64,000 nucleotides of DNA from Microbacterium hydrocarbonoxydans (GTDB taxonomy: Bacteria > Actinomycetota > Actinomycetes > Actinomycetales > Microbacteriaceae): assembly GCF_023715885.1 (NCBI RefSeq), contig NZ_JAMBOY010000004.1, forward strand, positions 186,001-250,000. Reading direction: 5' to 3'. Below, piece by piece: positions 1 through 7,563 of the stretch. Under the pieces are notes generated by a model, which saw nothing but the letters and a program-made list of their open reading frames with translations, did no database searches and had not been told where the DNA came from. Numbering within the stretch: position 1 is the stretch's first letter; every line of letters begins with the position of its first letter. A program made the translations under genes and the position numbers.

Positions 1-1
1 C

Positions 2-34
2 CCGACCAAGGTGCGCGCGCAGCGTCCGCGCTGA
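2..34 (+). CDS. C-terminal tail of a truncated upstream gene
   Basis: An open frame enters from the left edge and gives the ten residues PTKVRAQRPR before TGA. It is followed by a strong terminator hairpin at 53-91, which fits a real gene end. Nothing can be said about function from this fragment, and it could be chance. Confidence 0.3.
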   Translation, partial: PTKVRAQRPR

Positions 35-52
35 TCCGACCCCGCACACGAC

Positions 53-91
53 GAAGCGCGGCTGTTCTCCCGAGGGAGACGGCCGCGCTTC
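53..91. terminator. Bidirectional terminator hairpin
   Basis: The perfect 10-bp arms gaagcgcggc (53-62) and gccgcgcttc (82-91) lie between the end of the upstream plus-strand fragment and the stop of the minus-strand rimK gene. There is no long T run, as is common in high-GC actinobacteria. Confidence 0.7.
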
Positions 92-97
92 TGTCTG

Positions 98-1285
98 TCA
101 CTCCGACAGCGGCTGCCGCGGCAGCTTGCGCACCTTGGCTCGGCGCCGACGCCGTTCCGGGATCATCGACCGCATCTCGTCGAGCTTGCCGAAGCAGAAC
201 AGGCGGTCGTCGGCCTCGAGGACCACGTGCTTGCGCGGGTTCGGGATCACCGAGACACCGCGATGAAGGGTGAGGACCGTGATGTCGCGCTCCCAGAGCC
301 CGGCCTCGCCGAGCGTCTTGCCGACGAGGCCGGCTGCGTTGTGGACCATCAGCTCGGCGACGCCGTAGCCCGTCGAGACGGTGAGCCGCTGTCGCACGTC
401 GATCTCGGGGAAGGCGACCTGACCGGCGATGTAGTCGATGATCGCTCCGGCGACGTCGAGCTTGGTCGCGGTCTCGATGCCCTGAAGGCCCGGAGAGGAG
501 TTGACCTCCATCACGAGCGGTCCCTCGTCTCCCTCCAGCATGTCGACGCCCGCGACGCGCAGGCCCATGATCTGGGCGGAGCGAACCGCGGCGCGCTCGT
601 ACACCGGGTCGAGCTCGATCGCCTCGACCGAGCCCCCGCGGTGCACGTTCGAGCGGAACTCGTCTCCCGCGGCGGAGCGACGCATCGCGGCGACGACGCG
701 GTCTCCGACGACGAGGGCCCGGATGTCCCGGCCGCGGCTCTCCGAGATGAACTTCTGGATGAGCACGTTCTGTTTCGTCGAGTGCAGGGTCTCGATGATC
801 GCCTCGGCCACCTTCACCTGGGGCGCGAGGATCACGCCGATGCCCTGGGTGCCCTCGAGCAGTTTGATGACGACGGGTGCTCCACCGACGCGCTCGATCG
901 CGGGTCGCACGTCGGCGCGGTTGCGCACGAACGCGGTCGGCGGCATCGCGATGTTGTGACGCGACAGGATCTGATTCGCGCGGAGCTTGTCGCGCGCGCT
1001 CGAGATGCCGTTCGCGGTGTTCGGCGTGTACACGTCCATCTGCTCGAACTGCCGGACCACGGCGGTGCCGAAGTACGTGATCGAGTTGCCGATGCGCGGC
1101 AGGATCGCGTCGTAGTCACTGAGCTGGCGGCCCCGGTAGTGCAGATCCGGCTCTTCCGAGGTGAGGTCGATCGCGAAGCGCAGCGTATTCAGCACTTTGA
1201 CGTTGTGCCCGCGCTGGAGAGCGGCGGCACGCAGTCGTTGCGTGGAGTACGCCTGGGGCGCACGGGAGAGCACTGCGATCTTCAC
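98..1285 (-). CDS. rimK: RimK-type ATP-grasp ligase with C-terminal RCK/TrkA-C domain
   Basis: The protein is 395 aa from GTG at 1285 (preceded by AGGAA). RimK enzymes add glutamate residues to a C-terminus, in E. coli that of ribosomal protein S6, using ATP. The order is an N-terminal RimK preATP-grasp domain (VKIAVLSRAPQAYSTQRL), an ATP-grasp domain with the glycine-rich segment EGTQGIGVIL near residue 145 and the Mg-binding MEVNSSPGLQGIE segment near 260, then a TrkA-C-like domain from about residue 305. A longer open frame reaches 1444, but its extra 53 residues overlap the divergent gene and do not look like RimK. The start lies only 25 bp from that of the opposite retropepsin-like gene. 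The true substrate is not evident from sequence. Confidence 0.88.
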   Translation of the reverse strand: MKIAVLSRAPQAYSTQRLRAAALQRGHNVKVLNTLRFAIDLTSEEPDLHYRGRQLSDYDAILPRIGNSITYFGTAVVRQFEQMDVYTPNTANGISSARDKLRANQILSRHNIAMPPTAFVRNRADVRPAIERVGGAPVVIKLLEGTQGIGVILAPQVKVAEAIIETLHSTKQNVLIQKFISESRGRDIRALVVGDRVVAAMRRSAAGDEFRSNVHRGGSVEAIELDPVYERAAVRSAQIMGLRVAGVDMLEGDEGPLVMEVNSSPGLQGIETATKLDVAGAIIDYIAGQVAFPEIDVRQRLTVSTGYGVAELMVHNAAGLVGKTLGEAGLWERDITVLTLHRGVSVIPNPRKHVVLEADDRLFCFGKLDEMRSMIPERRRRRAKVRKLPRQPLSE

Positions 1286-1310
1286 GGGGATTTCCTGCCA
1301 GGATGGTCGG

Positions 1311-1790
1311 GTGAGTAAGTCATCCCATTCAAACACTCTTATCGGGTGGCGAGAATGGGTCAGCCTGCCCGATCTCGGAGTCGATTGGATCAAGGCGAAG
1401 ATTGACACGGGTGCGCGGACCTCGTCGCTGCACGCGTTCGACATCCACGAGTTCGAGCGCGACGGCGCCGCATGGGTGCGCTTCCGCGTGAAGCCCTGGC
1501 AGGACAGCCAAGAGGATGCCGTGGACGTCGAGTCTCCCGTGCACGACCGCCGGGCGGTGCGCAGCTCGTCAGGTCACGCACAGGAGCGCTTCGTCGTCGA
1601 GCTGCTCATCCGCCTCTACGACCGCGAGGTGCTCGCCGAGGTCACCTTGAGCAACCGCGACGAGATGGGCTTTCGGATGCTGATCGGCCGCGAGGCTCTC
1701 AAGCAGGGCTACGTCGTCGATCCGGCACGCTCGTTCGTCGGCGGACGCGCGCCTCGCGAAGCGCGCCGCCGCAACCACGGCAAGGAGTGA
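1311..1790 (+). CDS. Retropepsin-like peptidase, RimB/'ATP-dependent zinc protease' family (COG4067)
   Basis: The protein is 159 aa from GTG at 1311. Near residues 32-35 it has the DTGA motif (KIDTGARTSSLHA) typical of retropepsin-like aspartic peptidases. These were long annotated as ATP-dependent zinc proteases. Members of this family accompany RimK ligases in pseudomonad rim operons, where RimB modulates RimK, and here the gene is head-to-head with rimK. Removal of glutamate tails, or control of RimK, is inferred from the pairing and not proven. The C-terminus is basic (GGRAPREARRRNHGKE). Confidence 0.82.
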   Translation: MSKSSHSNTLIGWREWVSLPDLGVDWIKAKIDTGARTSSLHAFDIHEFERDGAAWVRFRVKPWQDSQEDAVDVESPVHDRRAVRSSSGHAQERFVVELLIRLYDREVLAEVTLSNRDEMGFRMLIGREALKQGYVVDPARSFVGGRAPREARRRNHGKE

Positions 1791-1796
1791 CGCGGC

Positions 1797-2225
1797 TCAG
1801 GCGCGGATGAGGACGAGGCCCGGGAGCTTGTCATGCAGACCCCGCTGATCTGAATCCCAGATGACGGCGGGGATGACGACCACGAGCAGCAGCGTCCGGA
1901 CGATGGGTCGCCAGAGGCCGACCCACCCGCCGTGCAGGCGGACGACCCGCATTCCGAGGATGCGGTGACCGGGACTCCCGCCCGCGGTCGGGATGAACAG
2001 GATCTGCAGCACGGCGAACACGGCGATGGGTCCGAACTGCGACAGCCCGGCTTCGGAGGGAAGCGCGAACTGGTCGAACCCGAGGAACGCGGTGGCGATG
2101 ATCGTCGCCGCGAGGTAGTCGATGACGAGTGCGCCGATCCTGCGCCCCGGGCGGGCGATGCTGCCGGTCCCGGTGTTCGGCAATCCGAGTCTCTCGCCGG
2201 GGTATGTGTTCACAGCATCCGTCAC
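1797..2225 (-). CDS. RDD family membrane protein
   Basis: The protein is 142 aa. RDD domain features are visible: [23 protein letters not shown] (first membrane segment with Arg and Asp), a second segment around [16 protein letters not shown], then [15 protein letters not shown] and a last hydrophobic segment before [13 protein letters not shown]. Function is unknown; family members are small integral membrane proteins. It is divergent from glnA1, an arrangement also known in mycobacteria (an RDD gene beside glnA1). It converges on the retropepsin gene with 6 bp between the stops. Confidence 0.85.
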   Translation of the reverse strand: MTDAVNTYPGERLGLPNTGTGSIARPGRRIGALVIDYLAATIIATAFLGFDQFALPSEAGLSQFGPIAVFAVLQILFIPTAGGSPGHRILGMRVVRLHGGWVGLWRPIVRTLLLVVVIPAVIWDSDQRGLHDKLPGLVLIRA

Positions 2226-2244
2226 GCCTCCAGCCTACCGGCGC

Positions 2245-2282
2245 GTAACATCCCCGAAACAAAGCCGATACTCCCGGGAAAC
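2245..2282 (+). promoter_or_regulatory. Double GlnR-type operator upstream of glnA1
   Basis: The sequence shows GTAAC (2245-2249), 6 nt, GAAAC (2256-2260), 6 nt, GATAC (2267-2271), 6 nt, GAAAC (2278-2282). This is the a1-b1-a2-b2 layout (gTnAc-n6-GaAAc repeated with n6) described for the actinobacterial nitrogen regulator GlnR. It ends about 60 bp before the glnA start. Binding is inferred; no glnR gene is in this window. Confidence 0.8.
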
Positions 2283-2342
2283 GCCTCAGCCGTACTGTGC
2301 AGAATGGCCGTAAGCCATCGATCCGCAATCCAGGAGTCGTCC

Positions 2343-3767
2343 ATGTTCAAAGATTCGTCCGAGGTTCTCGCCTACATCAAGGAGAACGAGGTCAAGTTCC
2401 TCGACATCCGCTTCACCGACCTCCCGGGTGTGCAGCAGCACTTCAACATCCCCGCCTCCACGGTGGACGAGGACTTCTTCACCAACGGCCAGCTCTTCGA
2501 CGGCTCGTCGATCCGCGGTTTCGCGAACATCCACGAGTCCGACATGCAGCTCATCCCGGATGTGACGACCGCATACATCGACCCCTTCCGCGAGGCGAGC
2601 ACCCTCGTCATGATCTTCGACATCTACAACCCGCGCACGGGTGAGATCTACACGAAGGACCCGCGTCAGGTCGCCAAGAACGCCGAGAAGTACCTCGCGT
2701 CGACCGGCATCGCCGACACCGCGTTCTTCGCCCCCGAGGCCGAGTTCTACATCTTCGACGAGGTGCGCTACTCCGTGACCGCGGGCGAGAGCTTCTACAA
2801 GGTCGACTCCGAAGAGGCCGCGTGGAACACGGGCCGTGAGGAAGAGGGCGGCAACCTCGGCAACAAGACCCCCTACAAGGGCGGCTACTTCCCGGTCTCC
2901 CCCGTCGACAAGACGGCCGACCTGCGCGACGACATCACGCTGAAGCTGATCGACGCCGGCTTCATCCTCGAGCGCTCGCACCATGAGGTCGGCACCGCCG
3001 GTCAGCAGGAGATCAACTACCGCTTCGACACCATGGTGCACGCGGCCGACGACATCCTGAAGTTCAAGTACATCGTCAAGAACACGGCAGACCTCTGGGG
3101 CAAGACGGCGACGTTCATGCCGAAGCCGCTCTTCGGTGACAACGGCTCTGGCATGCACACGCACCAGTCGCTGTGGAACGACGGCAAGCCGCTGTTCTAC
3201 GACGAGGCCGGCTACGGCCAGCTCAGCGACATCGCCCGCTGGTACATCGGCGGCATCCTGGCGCACGCGCCCGCACTGCTGGCCTTCACCAACCCGACCC
3301 TCAACAGCTACCACCGCCTGGTGAAGGGCTTCGAGGCACCGGTCAACCTGGTCTACTCGGCCGGTAACCGCTCCGCGGCCATCCGCATCCCGATCACGGG
3401 CTCCAACCCGAAGGCGAAGCGCATCGAGTTCCGCGCGCCGGATGCCTCGGGCAACCCGTACCTCGCGTTCGCCGCGCAGCTCATGGCCGGCCTCGACGGC
3501 ATCAAGAACCGCATCGAGCCGCACGAGCCCGTCGACAAGGACCTCTACGAGCTTCCTCCCGAGGAGGCCAAGAACATCCCGCAGGTACCGAACTCGCTGC
3601 TGGACTCCCTCGAGGCTCTGCGCGCCGACCACGCCTTCCTCCTGGAGGGCGGCGTGTTCACCGAGGAGCTCATCGAGACCTGGATCTCGTACAAGTACGA
3701 GAACGAGATCCTGCCGATGGCCCAGCGCCCGCACCCGTTCGAGTTCGAGCTGTACTACGGCGTCTGA
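2343..3767 (+). CDS. glnA: Glutamine synthetase type I (GlnA1)
   Basis: The protein is 474 aa and condenses glutamate and ammonia with ATP to give glutamine. The family is recognisable from [14 protein letters not shown], the [14 protein letters not shown] segment [10 protein letters not shown], the ATP-site region [21 protein letters not shown], and [10 protein letters not shown]. The adenylylation loop is intact: [12 protein letters not shown], with Tyr402 as the predicted target of GlnE, which is encoded 4 kb downstream. Start is ATG 2343, preceded by AGGAG (2332-2336). The promoter carries a double GlnR-type operator at 2245-2282, and a strong terminator follows the stop. Confidence 0.97.
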   Translation: MFKDSSEVLAYIKENEVKFLDIRFTDLPGVQQHFNIPASTVDEDFFTNGQLFDGSSIRGFANIHESDMQLIPDVTTAYIDPFREASTLVMIFDIYNPRTGEIYTKDPRQVAKNAEKYLASTGIADTAFFAPEAEFYIFDEVRYSVTAGESFYKVDSEEAAWNTGREEEGGNLGNKTPYKGGYFPVSPVDKTADLRDDITLKLIDAGFILERSHHEVGTAGQQEINYRFDTMVHAADDILKFKYIVKNTADLWGKTATFMPKPLFGDNGSGMHTHQSLWNDGKPLFYDEAGYGQLSDIARWYIGGILAHAPALLAFTNPTLNSYHRLVKGFEAPVNLVYSAGNRSAAIRIPITGSNPKAKRIEFRAPDASGNPYLAFAAQLMAGLDGIKNRIEPHEPVDKDLYELPPEEAKNIPQVPNSLLDSLEALRADHAFLLEGGVFTEELIETWISYKYENEILPMAQRPHPFEFELYYGV

Positions 3768-3782
3768 TCCCGATCAGCACCA

Positions 3783-3827
3783 CGAGAGAGCCCGCCTCCG
3801 GCATCGCGCCGGAGGCGGGCTCTCTCG
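3783..3827. terminator. Terminator after glnA1, shared with the convergent glutaminase
   Basis: A perfect 20-bp stem (3783-3802 with 3808-3827) around the 5-nt loop atcgc, 15 bp after the glnA1 stop. It also lies 43 bp beyond the stop of the convergent glutaminase gene, so it can serve both. Confidence 0.9.
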
Positions 3828-3869
3828 TTCGCGTTCCCGCGCCTCTCGGTGCTCTGCGGCGAGTCCGGC

Positions 3870-4808
3870 TCAGGCGGGACCGGCCCGGAAGGAGTGCAGG
3901 TCGAGGTCGGTGCTGAGGACCTCGCTTGCGATGTGACCGCGCACGCTCGTCCCTCGCTCATCGAGCGGCGGGCTGACGACTGCTGCGCCGAGGCGACCTG
4001 GCGCGGACAGCACGATCACGCCCGACACGCCGGACTTCGCGGGGACGCCGACCTGCCGCATCCACCGCCCTGACCCGTCGTACACGCCGCACGTCGCCAT
4101 GACAGAGATCACATCGCGGGCTACCTCGCGGGAGACCACATGGACACCGGTGACGGGATTCCTCCCGCCCGCGGCCAGCGTCGCACCCATCAGCGCGAGG
4201 TCGTGCGCGTCGACCAGCGTCGCACACGCCTGTGCGTACACCGCGACCGCGTCGTCAGCACTGACCGCCAGCGTGCCCTCCGCACGCATGAGATGGGCCA
4301 GCGCGTGGTTGCGATCGCCGAGCAGATGCTCGTTCTCCGCGACGTCGACATCCATCTCGAGGTCTCGTCCGGCGAACGCGGACAGACCCCCGAGGATGCG
4401 CGCGCTGCGCGCTTCGGCATCCGCGCCGTCGACGAGAGAGGCTGTCAGGAGAGCGCCGGCGTTCACCATCGGATTCGGCGGCCTTCCGGTGCCGCTCTCG
4501 AGCTTGATCGCGTCGAAGGCCTCTCCGGTCGGCTCGATGCCCACCCGGTCGAGCGCCTCACCCCCGGTGTCCTGCAGCGCGAGGGCGAAGAGGAACGGCT
4601 TCACGGCGGATTGGATGCTCACCTGCACGTGAGAGTCCTCGCTCGCGTTTTTCGCGCCGTCGATCGTCACGATCGACAGCGCGACGAGCGAGGGATCGGC
4701 GCGCGCGAGCTCCGGGATGCTCTGATCGACCGCTCCGTCGGTCTCCGGCACCAGCCGAGCACGCAGTGCGTCGAGGTCGTAGGTGATTGGATCCGGTCTC
4801 GGCGTCAT
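3870..4808 (-). CDS. glsA: Glutaminase (GlsA family)
   Basis: The protein is 312 aa and hydrolyses glutamine to glutamate and ammonia. It is a serine-dependent beta-lactamase-fold enzyme. The family's Ser-x-x-Lys signature is seen in SIQSAVKPF, followed by EPTGEAFDAI, PPNPMVNAGALL, the LMGATLAAGGRNPVTG segment and AKSGVSGVI near the C-terminus. The start at 4808 overlaps the stop of the upstream GNAT gene as ATGA, so the two are translationally coupled. It is convergent with glnA1, putting synthesis and hydrolysis of glutamine side by side. Confidence 0.92.
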   Translation of the reverse strand: MTPRPDPITYDLDALRARLVPETDGAVDQSIPELARADPSLVALSIVTIDGAKNASEDSHVQVSIQSAVKPFLFALALQDTGGEALDRVGIEPTGEAFDAIKLESGTGRPPNPMVNAGALLTASLVDGADAEARSARILGGLSAFAGRDLEMDVDVAENEHLLGDRNHALAHLMRAEGTLAVSADDAVAVYAQACATLVDAHDLALMGATLAAGGRNPVTGVHVVSREVARDVISVMATCGVYDGSGRWMRQVGVPAKSGVSGVIVLSAPGRLGAAVVSPPLDERGTSVRGHIASEVLSTDLDLHSFRAGPA

Positions 4809-5323
4809 GGGTCCAGCCTCGCAGACTGCGGATGCACGTCGAGCGCCCACTCGTGAGAGTGCAGCTCGGACCCCCGGAACTCTCCTGCGGACGAGCCGAC
4901 GAGCTCGAATCCCGCCCGACGGCAGACGCCGTTCGAGGCGGCGTTCTCGACGCTGGGGAAGGCGACGAGATGGCGCAACCCCGCGGGATGCGCCCGGGCG
5001 TCTTCGATCAGCAGCGCGAGCGCGCGCGAGGCGACACCTCTCCCCTGCGCCTCCGGCACCACGAACCAGCCCGTCTCGAAGGCCGCCTCCTCTCGCCACG
5101 AGACGGTCCAGTATCCGATCGCGCCGACCGCGCCGCTCTTCGCGTCGAGCACGACGAACATCCTCGCCTCCGCAGGGTCAAGAGCGAGGTACCGACAATG
5201 GCGGTCGAGAATCTGTTGCGCGCTCTCCGGACCGTTCAGGTGCGCCGTCATATCTGCGGTGTTCGCCGCACGCAGCAGCGGCAGATCGTCATCCGACCAC
5301 GGCCGGAGTCTCAGTGTCTCCAT
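4805..5323 (-). CDS. GNAT family N-acetyltransferase
   Basis: The protein is 172 aa from ATG 5323 (METLRLRPWSDDDLPLLRAA). GNAT features are the N-terminal LRPW..DD strand, the acetyl-CoA loop in the PEAQGRGVASRALALLIEDA segment, and NAASNGVCRRAGFELVG, the usual beta6/alpha4 signature of the RimJ-like subgroup. The substrate cannot be read from sequence. An in-frame extension to 5410 was not used because homology-like sequence starts at METLRL. It is the first gene of a two-gene operon with glsA. Confidence 0.85.
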   Translation of the reverse strand: METLRLRPWSDDDLPLLRAANTADMTAHLNGPESAQQILDRHCRYLALDPAEARMFVVLDAKSGAVGAIGYWTVSWREEAAFETGWFVVPEAQGRGVASRALALLIEDARAHPAGLRHLVAFPSVENAASNGVCRRAGFELVGSSAGEFRGSELHSHEWALDVHPQSARLDP

Positions 5324-5457
5324 CCACTGACCTTGCCACGGGCCGCCGACATCTCGCATAGCACCGAAGAACGCCCTGACGCCACCCGGCGAGCCCTGCT
5401 TGACCGGCATGCGCGGCGATGGTCAACTGAGAGGTCGGCGACAACAGAGGGAGCATC

Positions 5458-6603
5458 ATGCGTCGGAAGATGACGAAGGCGCAGGCCGGGACCGCGGAAG
5501 AGCTGATGAACCAGCCGAAGACAGCCGCAGCGGCGCTCGCTCGGATCAATCCGTTCATGTACGGGCTGCTCGGCGCCCTCGGAGTGCTCGTCGCACTCGT
5601 GCTCGGCGGCATCGTCGATCAGCTCGCCACAGTACTCGTCTACATCGGCGTGGCCATCTTCCTCGCCCTGGGCCTCGACCCGATCGTCACGTGGATCGAA
5701 CGCAAGCTCCCCCGGCCGGCCGCCGTCGCCATCGTCGTGTCGGTCGTCGTCCTGGCCTTCGCCGGCATCCTCCTCGCGATCGTGCCGATTCTCGTCGAGC
5801 AGATCACCAACCTCATCAAGGACGGGCCGAAGATGGTCCAGGACTTCATGGCCAGCGACTGGTTCAAGGGCATCAGCGAACAGTTCGGCTCGACCTTCGA
5901 CGACGCGGCGCAGGGCGTCCTGAGCTTCATCCAGAACCCGGGCAACATCCTCAACATCTCCGGGGGCGTCTTCGCGGTCGGCGCCGGGATCGCCGGCGGA
6001 TTCACCGGCGTCACGATCGTCCTGATCCTCACGCTCTACTTCATGGCGTCGCTCCGCAGCATGAAGAAGGTGTCCGCGCGCTTCGTCCCCGCCTACCAGC
6101 GCGAGACGTTCAGCGGTCTGCTGGAAGACGTCTCCGGTGCCGTCGGCCGCTACGTGATGGGGCAGGCGAGCCTCGCGCTCATCAACGGCATCCTGAGCCT
6201 CATCATGCTGACCATCATCGGGGCCCCTGTCCCCGCGCTGCTGGCCCTCATCGCCTTTATCGGCTCGATGATCCCGCTCGTGGGCACGCTGTCGGCGTCG
6301 ATCATCAACTCGCTCATCTGCCTCATCGCGAGCCCGGTCACGGCGCTGATCGCGTTCATCTACTACCTCGTCTACATGCAGATCGAGGCATACGTCCTCT
6401 CGCCCCGGATCATGAACAAGGCTGTCGCGGTGCCCGGTGCTCTCGTCGTGATCGCCGCGGTGGCCGGCGGCGCGCTCGGGGGCATCCTCGGAGCGCTCGT
6501 CGCGATCCCTGTCGCCGCGAGCATCATCATCATCGTCCAGAAGGTCGTCTTCCCGACGCAGGACGCGAAGGTCGTGCCGCCGGGAACCCTCAGCGAACGG
6601 TGA
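5458..6603 (+). CDS. AI-2E family transporter (PerM/YdiK type)
   Basis: The protein is 381 aa with about seven membrane segments, starting with PFMYGLLGALGVLVALVLGGIVDQL and including the family region IGSMIPLVGTLSASIINSLICLIASPVTALIAFIYYLVYMQIEAYVLSPRIM. The name reflects the E. coli AI-2 exporter TqsA, but most members export unknown substrates or act as antiporters. Start is ATG 5458 with GGAG at 5451-5454. Its last 14 bp overlap the end of the convergent lipid kinase gene. It is divergent from the GNAT-glsA pair across 134 bp. Confidence 0.88.
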   Translation: MRRKMTKAQAGTAEELMNQPKTAAAALARINPFMYGLLGALGVLVALVLGGIVDQLATVLVYIGVAIFLALGLDPIVTWIERKLPRPAAVAIVVSVVVLAFAGILLAIVPILVEQITNLIKDGPKMVQDFMASDWFKGISEQFGSTFDDAAQGVLSFIQNPGNILNISGGVFAVGAGIAGGFTGVTIVLILTLYFMASLRSMKKVSARFVPAYQRETFSGLLEDVSGAVGRYVMGQASLALINGILSLIMLTIIGAPVPALLALIAFIGSMIPLVGTLSASIINSLICLIASPVTALIAFIYYLVYMQIEAYVLSPRIMNKAVAVPGALVVIAAVAGGALGGILGALVAIPVAASIIIIVQKVVFPTQDAKVVPPGTLSER

Positions 6604-7516
6604 TCGCCGCCGGCTGCACCCGCACGCTGAAGCGCGAGACCTCGCCGACCTCTTCACCGTCGATCTCGAAGATCTGCGGCGATGACAACTCGACCGAGAT
6701 CCGCTCGGCAGCGACGTGTGTCGTGGAGTTCGTGCTGACGGCCTCCTCGACCGCACCGAAGATGCGGCGGATGCCGTTCTCCCACACGACGGAACGCACG
6801 GTGTCGAGCCACTGCAGCGGGCCCTCCGCGCTCACGAGGAGCATGTCCAGCTGACCGTCGTCGAGCACGGCGTCGGGGAGCAGGCGGATGCCGCCCTGCA
6901 CCATGCCGCAGTTGCCGATCAGCATCGTGTGACCGCGCAGCTCCTGTGCTTCGCCCTCGTCGAGCGTGAGCGCGATGTCGGTCATCTCCGTGCCGGCGAG
7001 TGCGCGCCCCATAGCCTCGACGTAGGCGAGCCATCCGGCCCTGTCCTTCAGGTCCTCATCGGTCTCGACGAGCATCTGCGCATCGATGCCGAATCCGACC
7101 ATGACGACGAAGGCGTGTTCCTCGCCGTCGACCTCCACCCAGCCGATGTCGATCTTCTTCTCCTCGCCGTCGCGCACCCGGAGGAGGGCGGCCGACGGGT
7201 CGTTGAGCGGGATCGACAGGTTGCGCGCGAGCAGGTTCCCCGTCCCCCGGGGCACGATGCCGAGCGCCGCACCGGTGCCGGCGAGCCCCTCGGCCACGGC
7301 GCGCACGGTGCCGTCGCCACCCGCTGCCACCACGACATCGCACCCGGCCGCGACGGCGTCGGCCGCCTGACCGCGACCCGGATCTTCGACGGTGGTCTCC
7401 CACCACTCGACCTGAGTCCCGTCGGCGTCGCCGAACACGTCCTCCACGGCGGACTGCAGCTGGTCCCCGCCCGGCTTCGAGGGGTTCCAGATCACACCGA
7501 GCTTCGAGATCGCCAT
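6590..7516 (-). CDS. Diacylglycerol/lipid kinase family protein
   Basis: The protein is 308 aa. The catalytic-domain motif VVAAGGDGTVRAVAEGL lies near residue 65, followed by GIVPRGTGNLLARNLSIP, both hallmarks of the DagK/YegS lipid kinases. The C-terminal half holds LLPDAVLDDGQLDMLLV and ends with IFEIDGEEVGEVSRFSVRVQPAA, the usual second beta-sandwich domain. It probably phosphorylates diacylglycerol or a related lipid with ATP at the membrane. It starts 47 bp after the glnE stop and may be read from the glnA2-glnE transcript. The in-frame open region upstream is antisense to other reading frames and was not included. Confidence 0.92.
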   Translation of the reverse strand: MAISKLGVIWNPSKPGGDQLQSAVEDVFGDADGTQVEWWETTVEDPGRGQAADAVAAGCDVVVAAGGDGTVRAVAEGLAGTGAALGIVPRGTGNLLARNLSIPLNDPSAALLRVRDGEEKKIDIGWVEVDGEEHAFVVMVGFGIDAQMLVETDEDLKDRAGWLAYVEAMGRALAGTEMTDIALTLDEGEAQELRGHTMLIGNCGMVQGGIRLLPDAVLDDGQLDMLLVSAEGPLQWLDTVRSVVWENGIRRIFGAVEEAVSTNSTTHVAAERISVELSSPQIFEIDGEEVGEVSRFSVRVQPAAITVR

Positions 7517-7563
7517 GAGGTCAGCCTGTTCCAATCCCGGCCGCTTGGCAACTCGACGGGCGG

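Noticed and set aside
2286..3734. Long open frame antisense to glnA1
   Set aside because: It is an antisense frame kept open by high GC; glnA1 on the plus strand is unmistakable. The same holds for the long plus-strand frames at 227-1318, 28621-30138 and 47091-49283.
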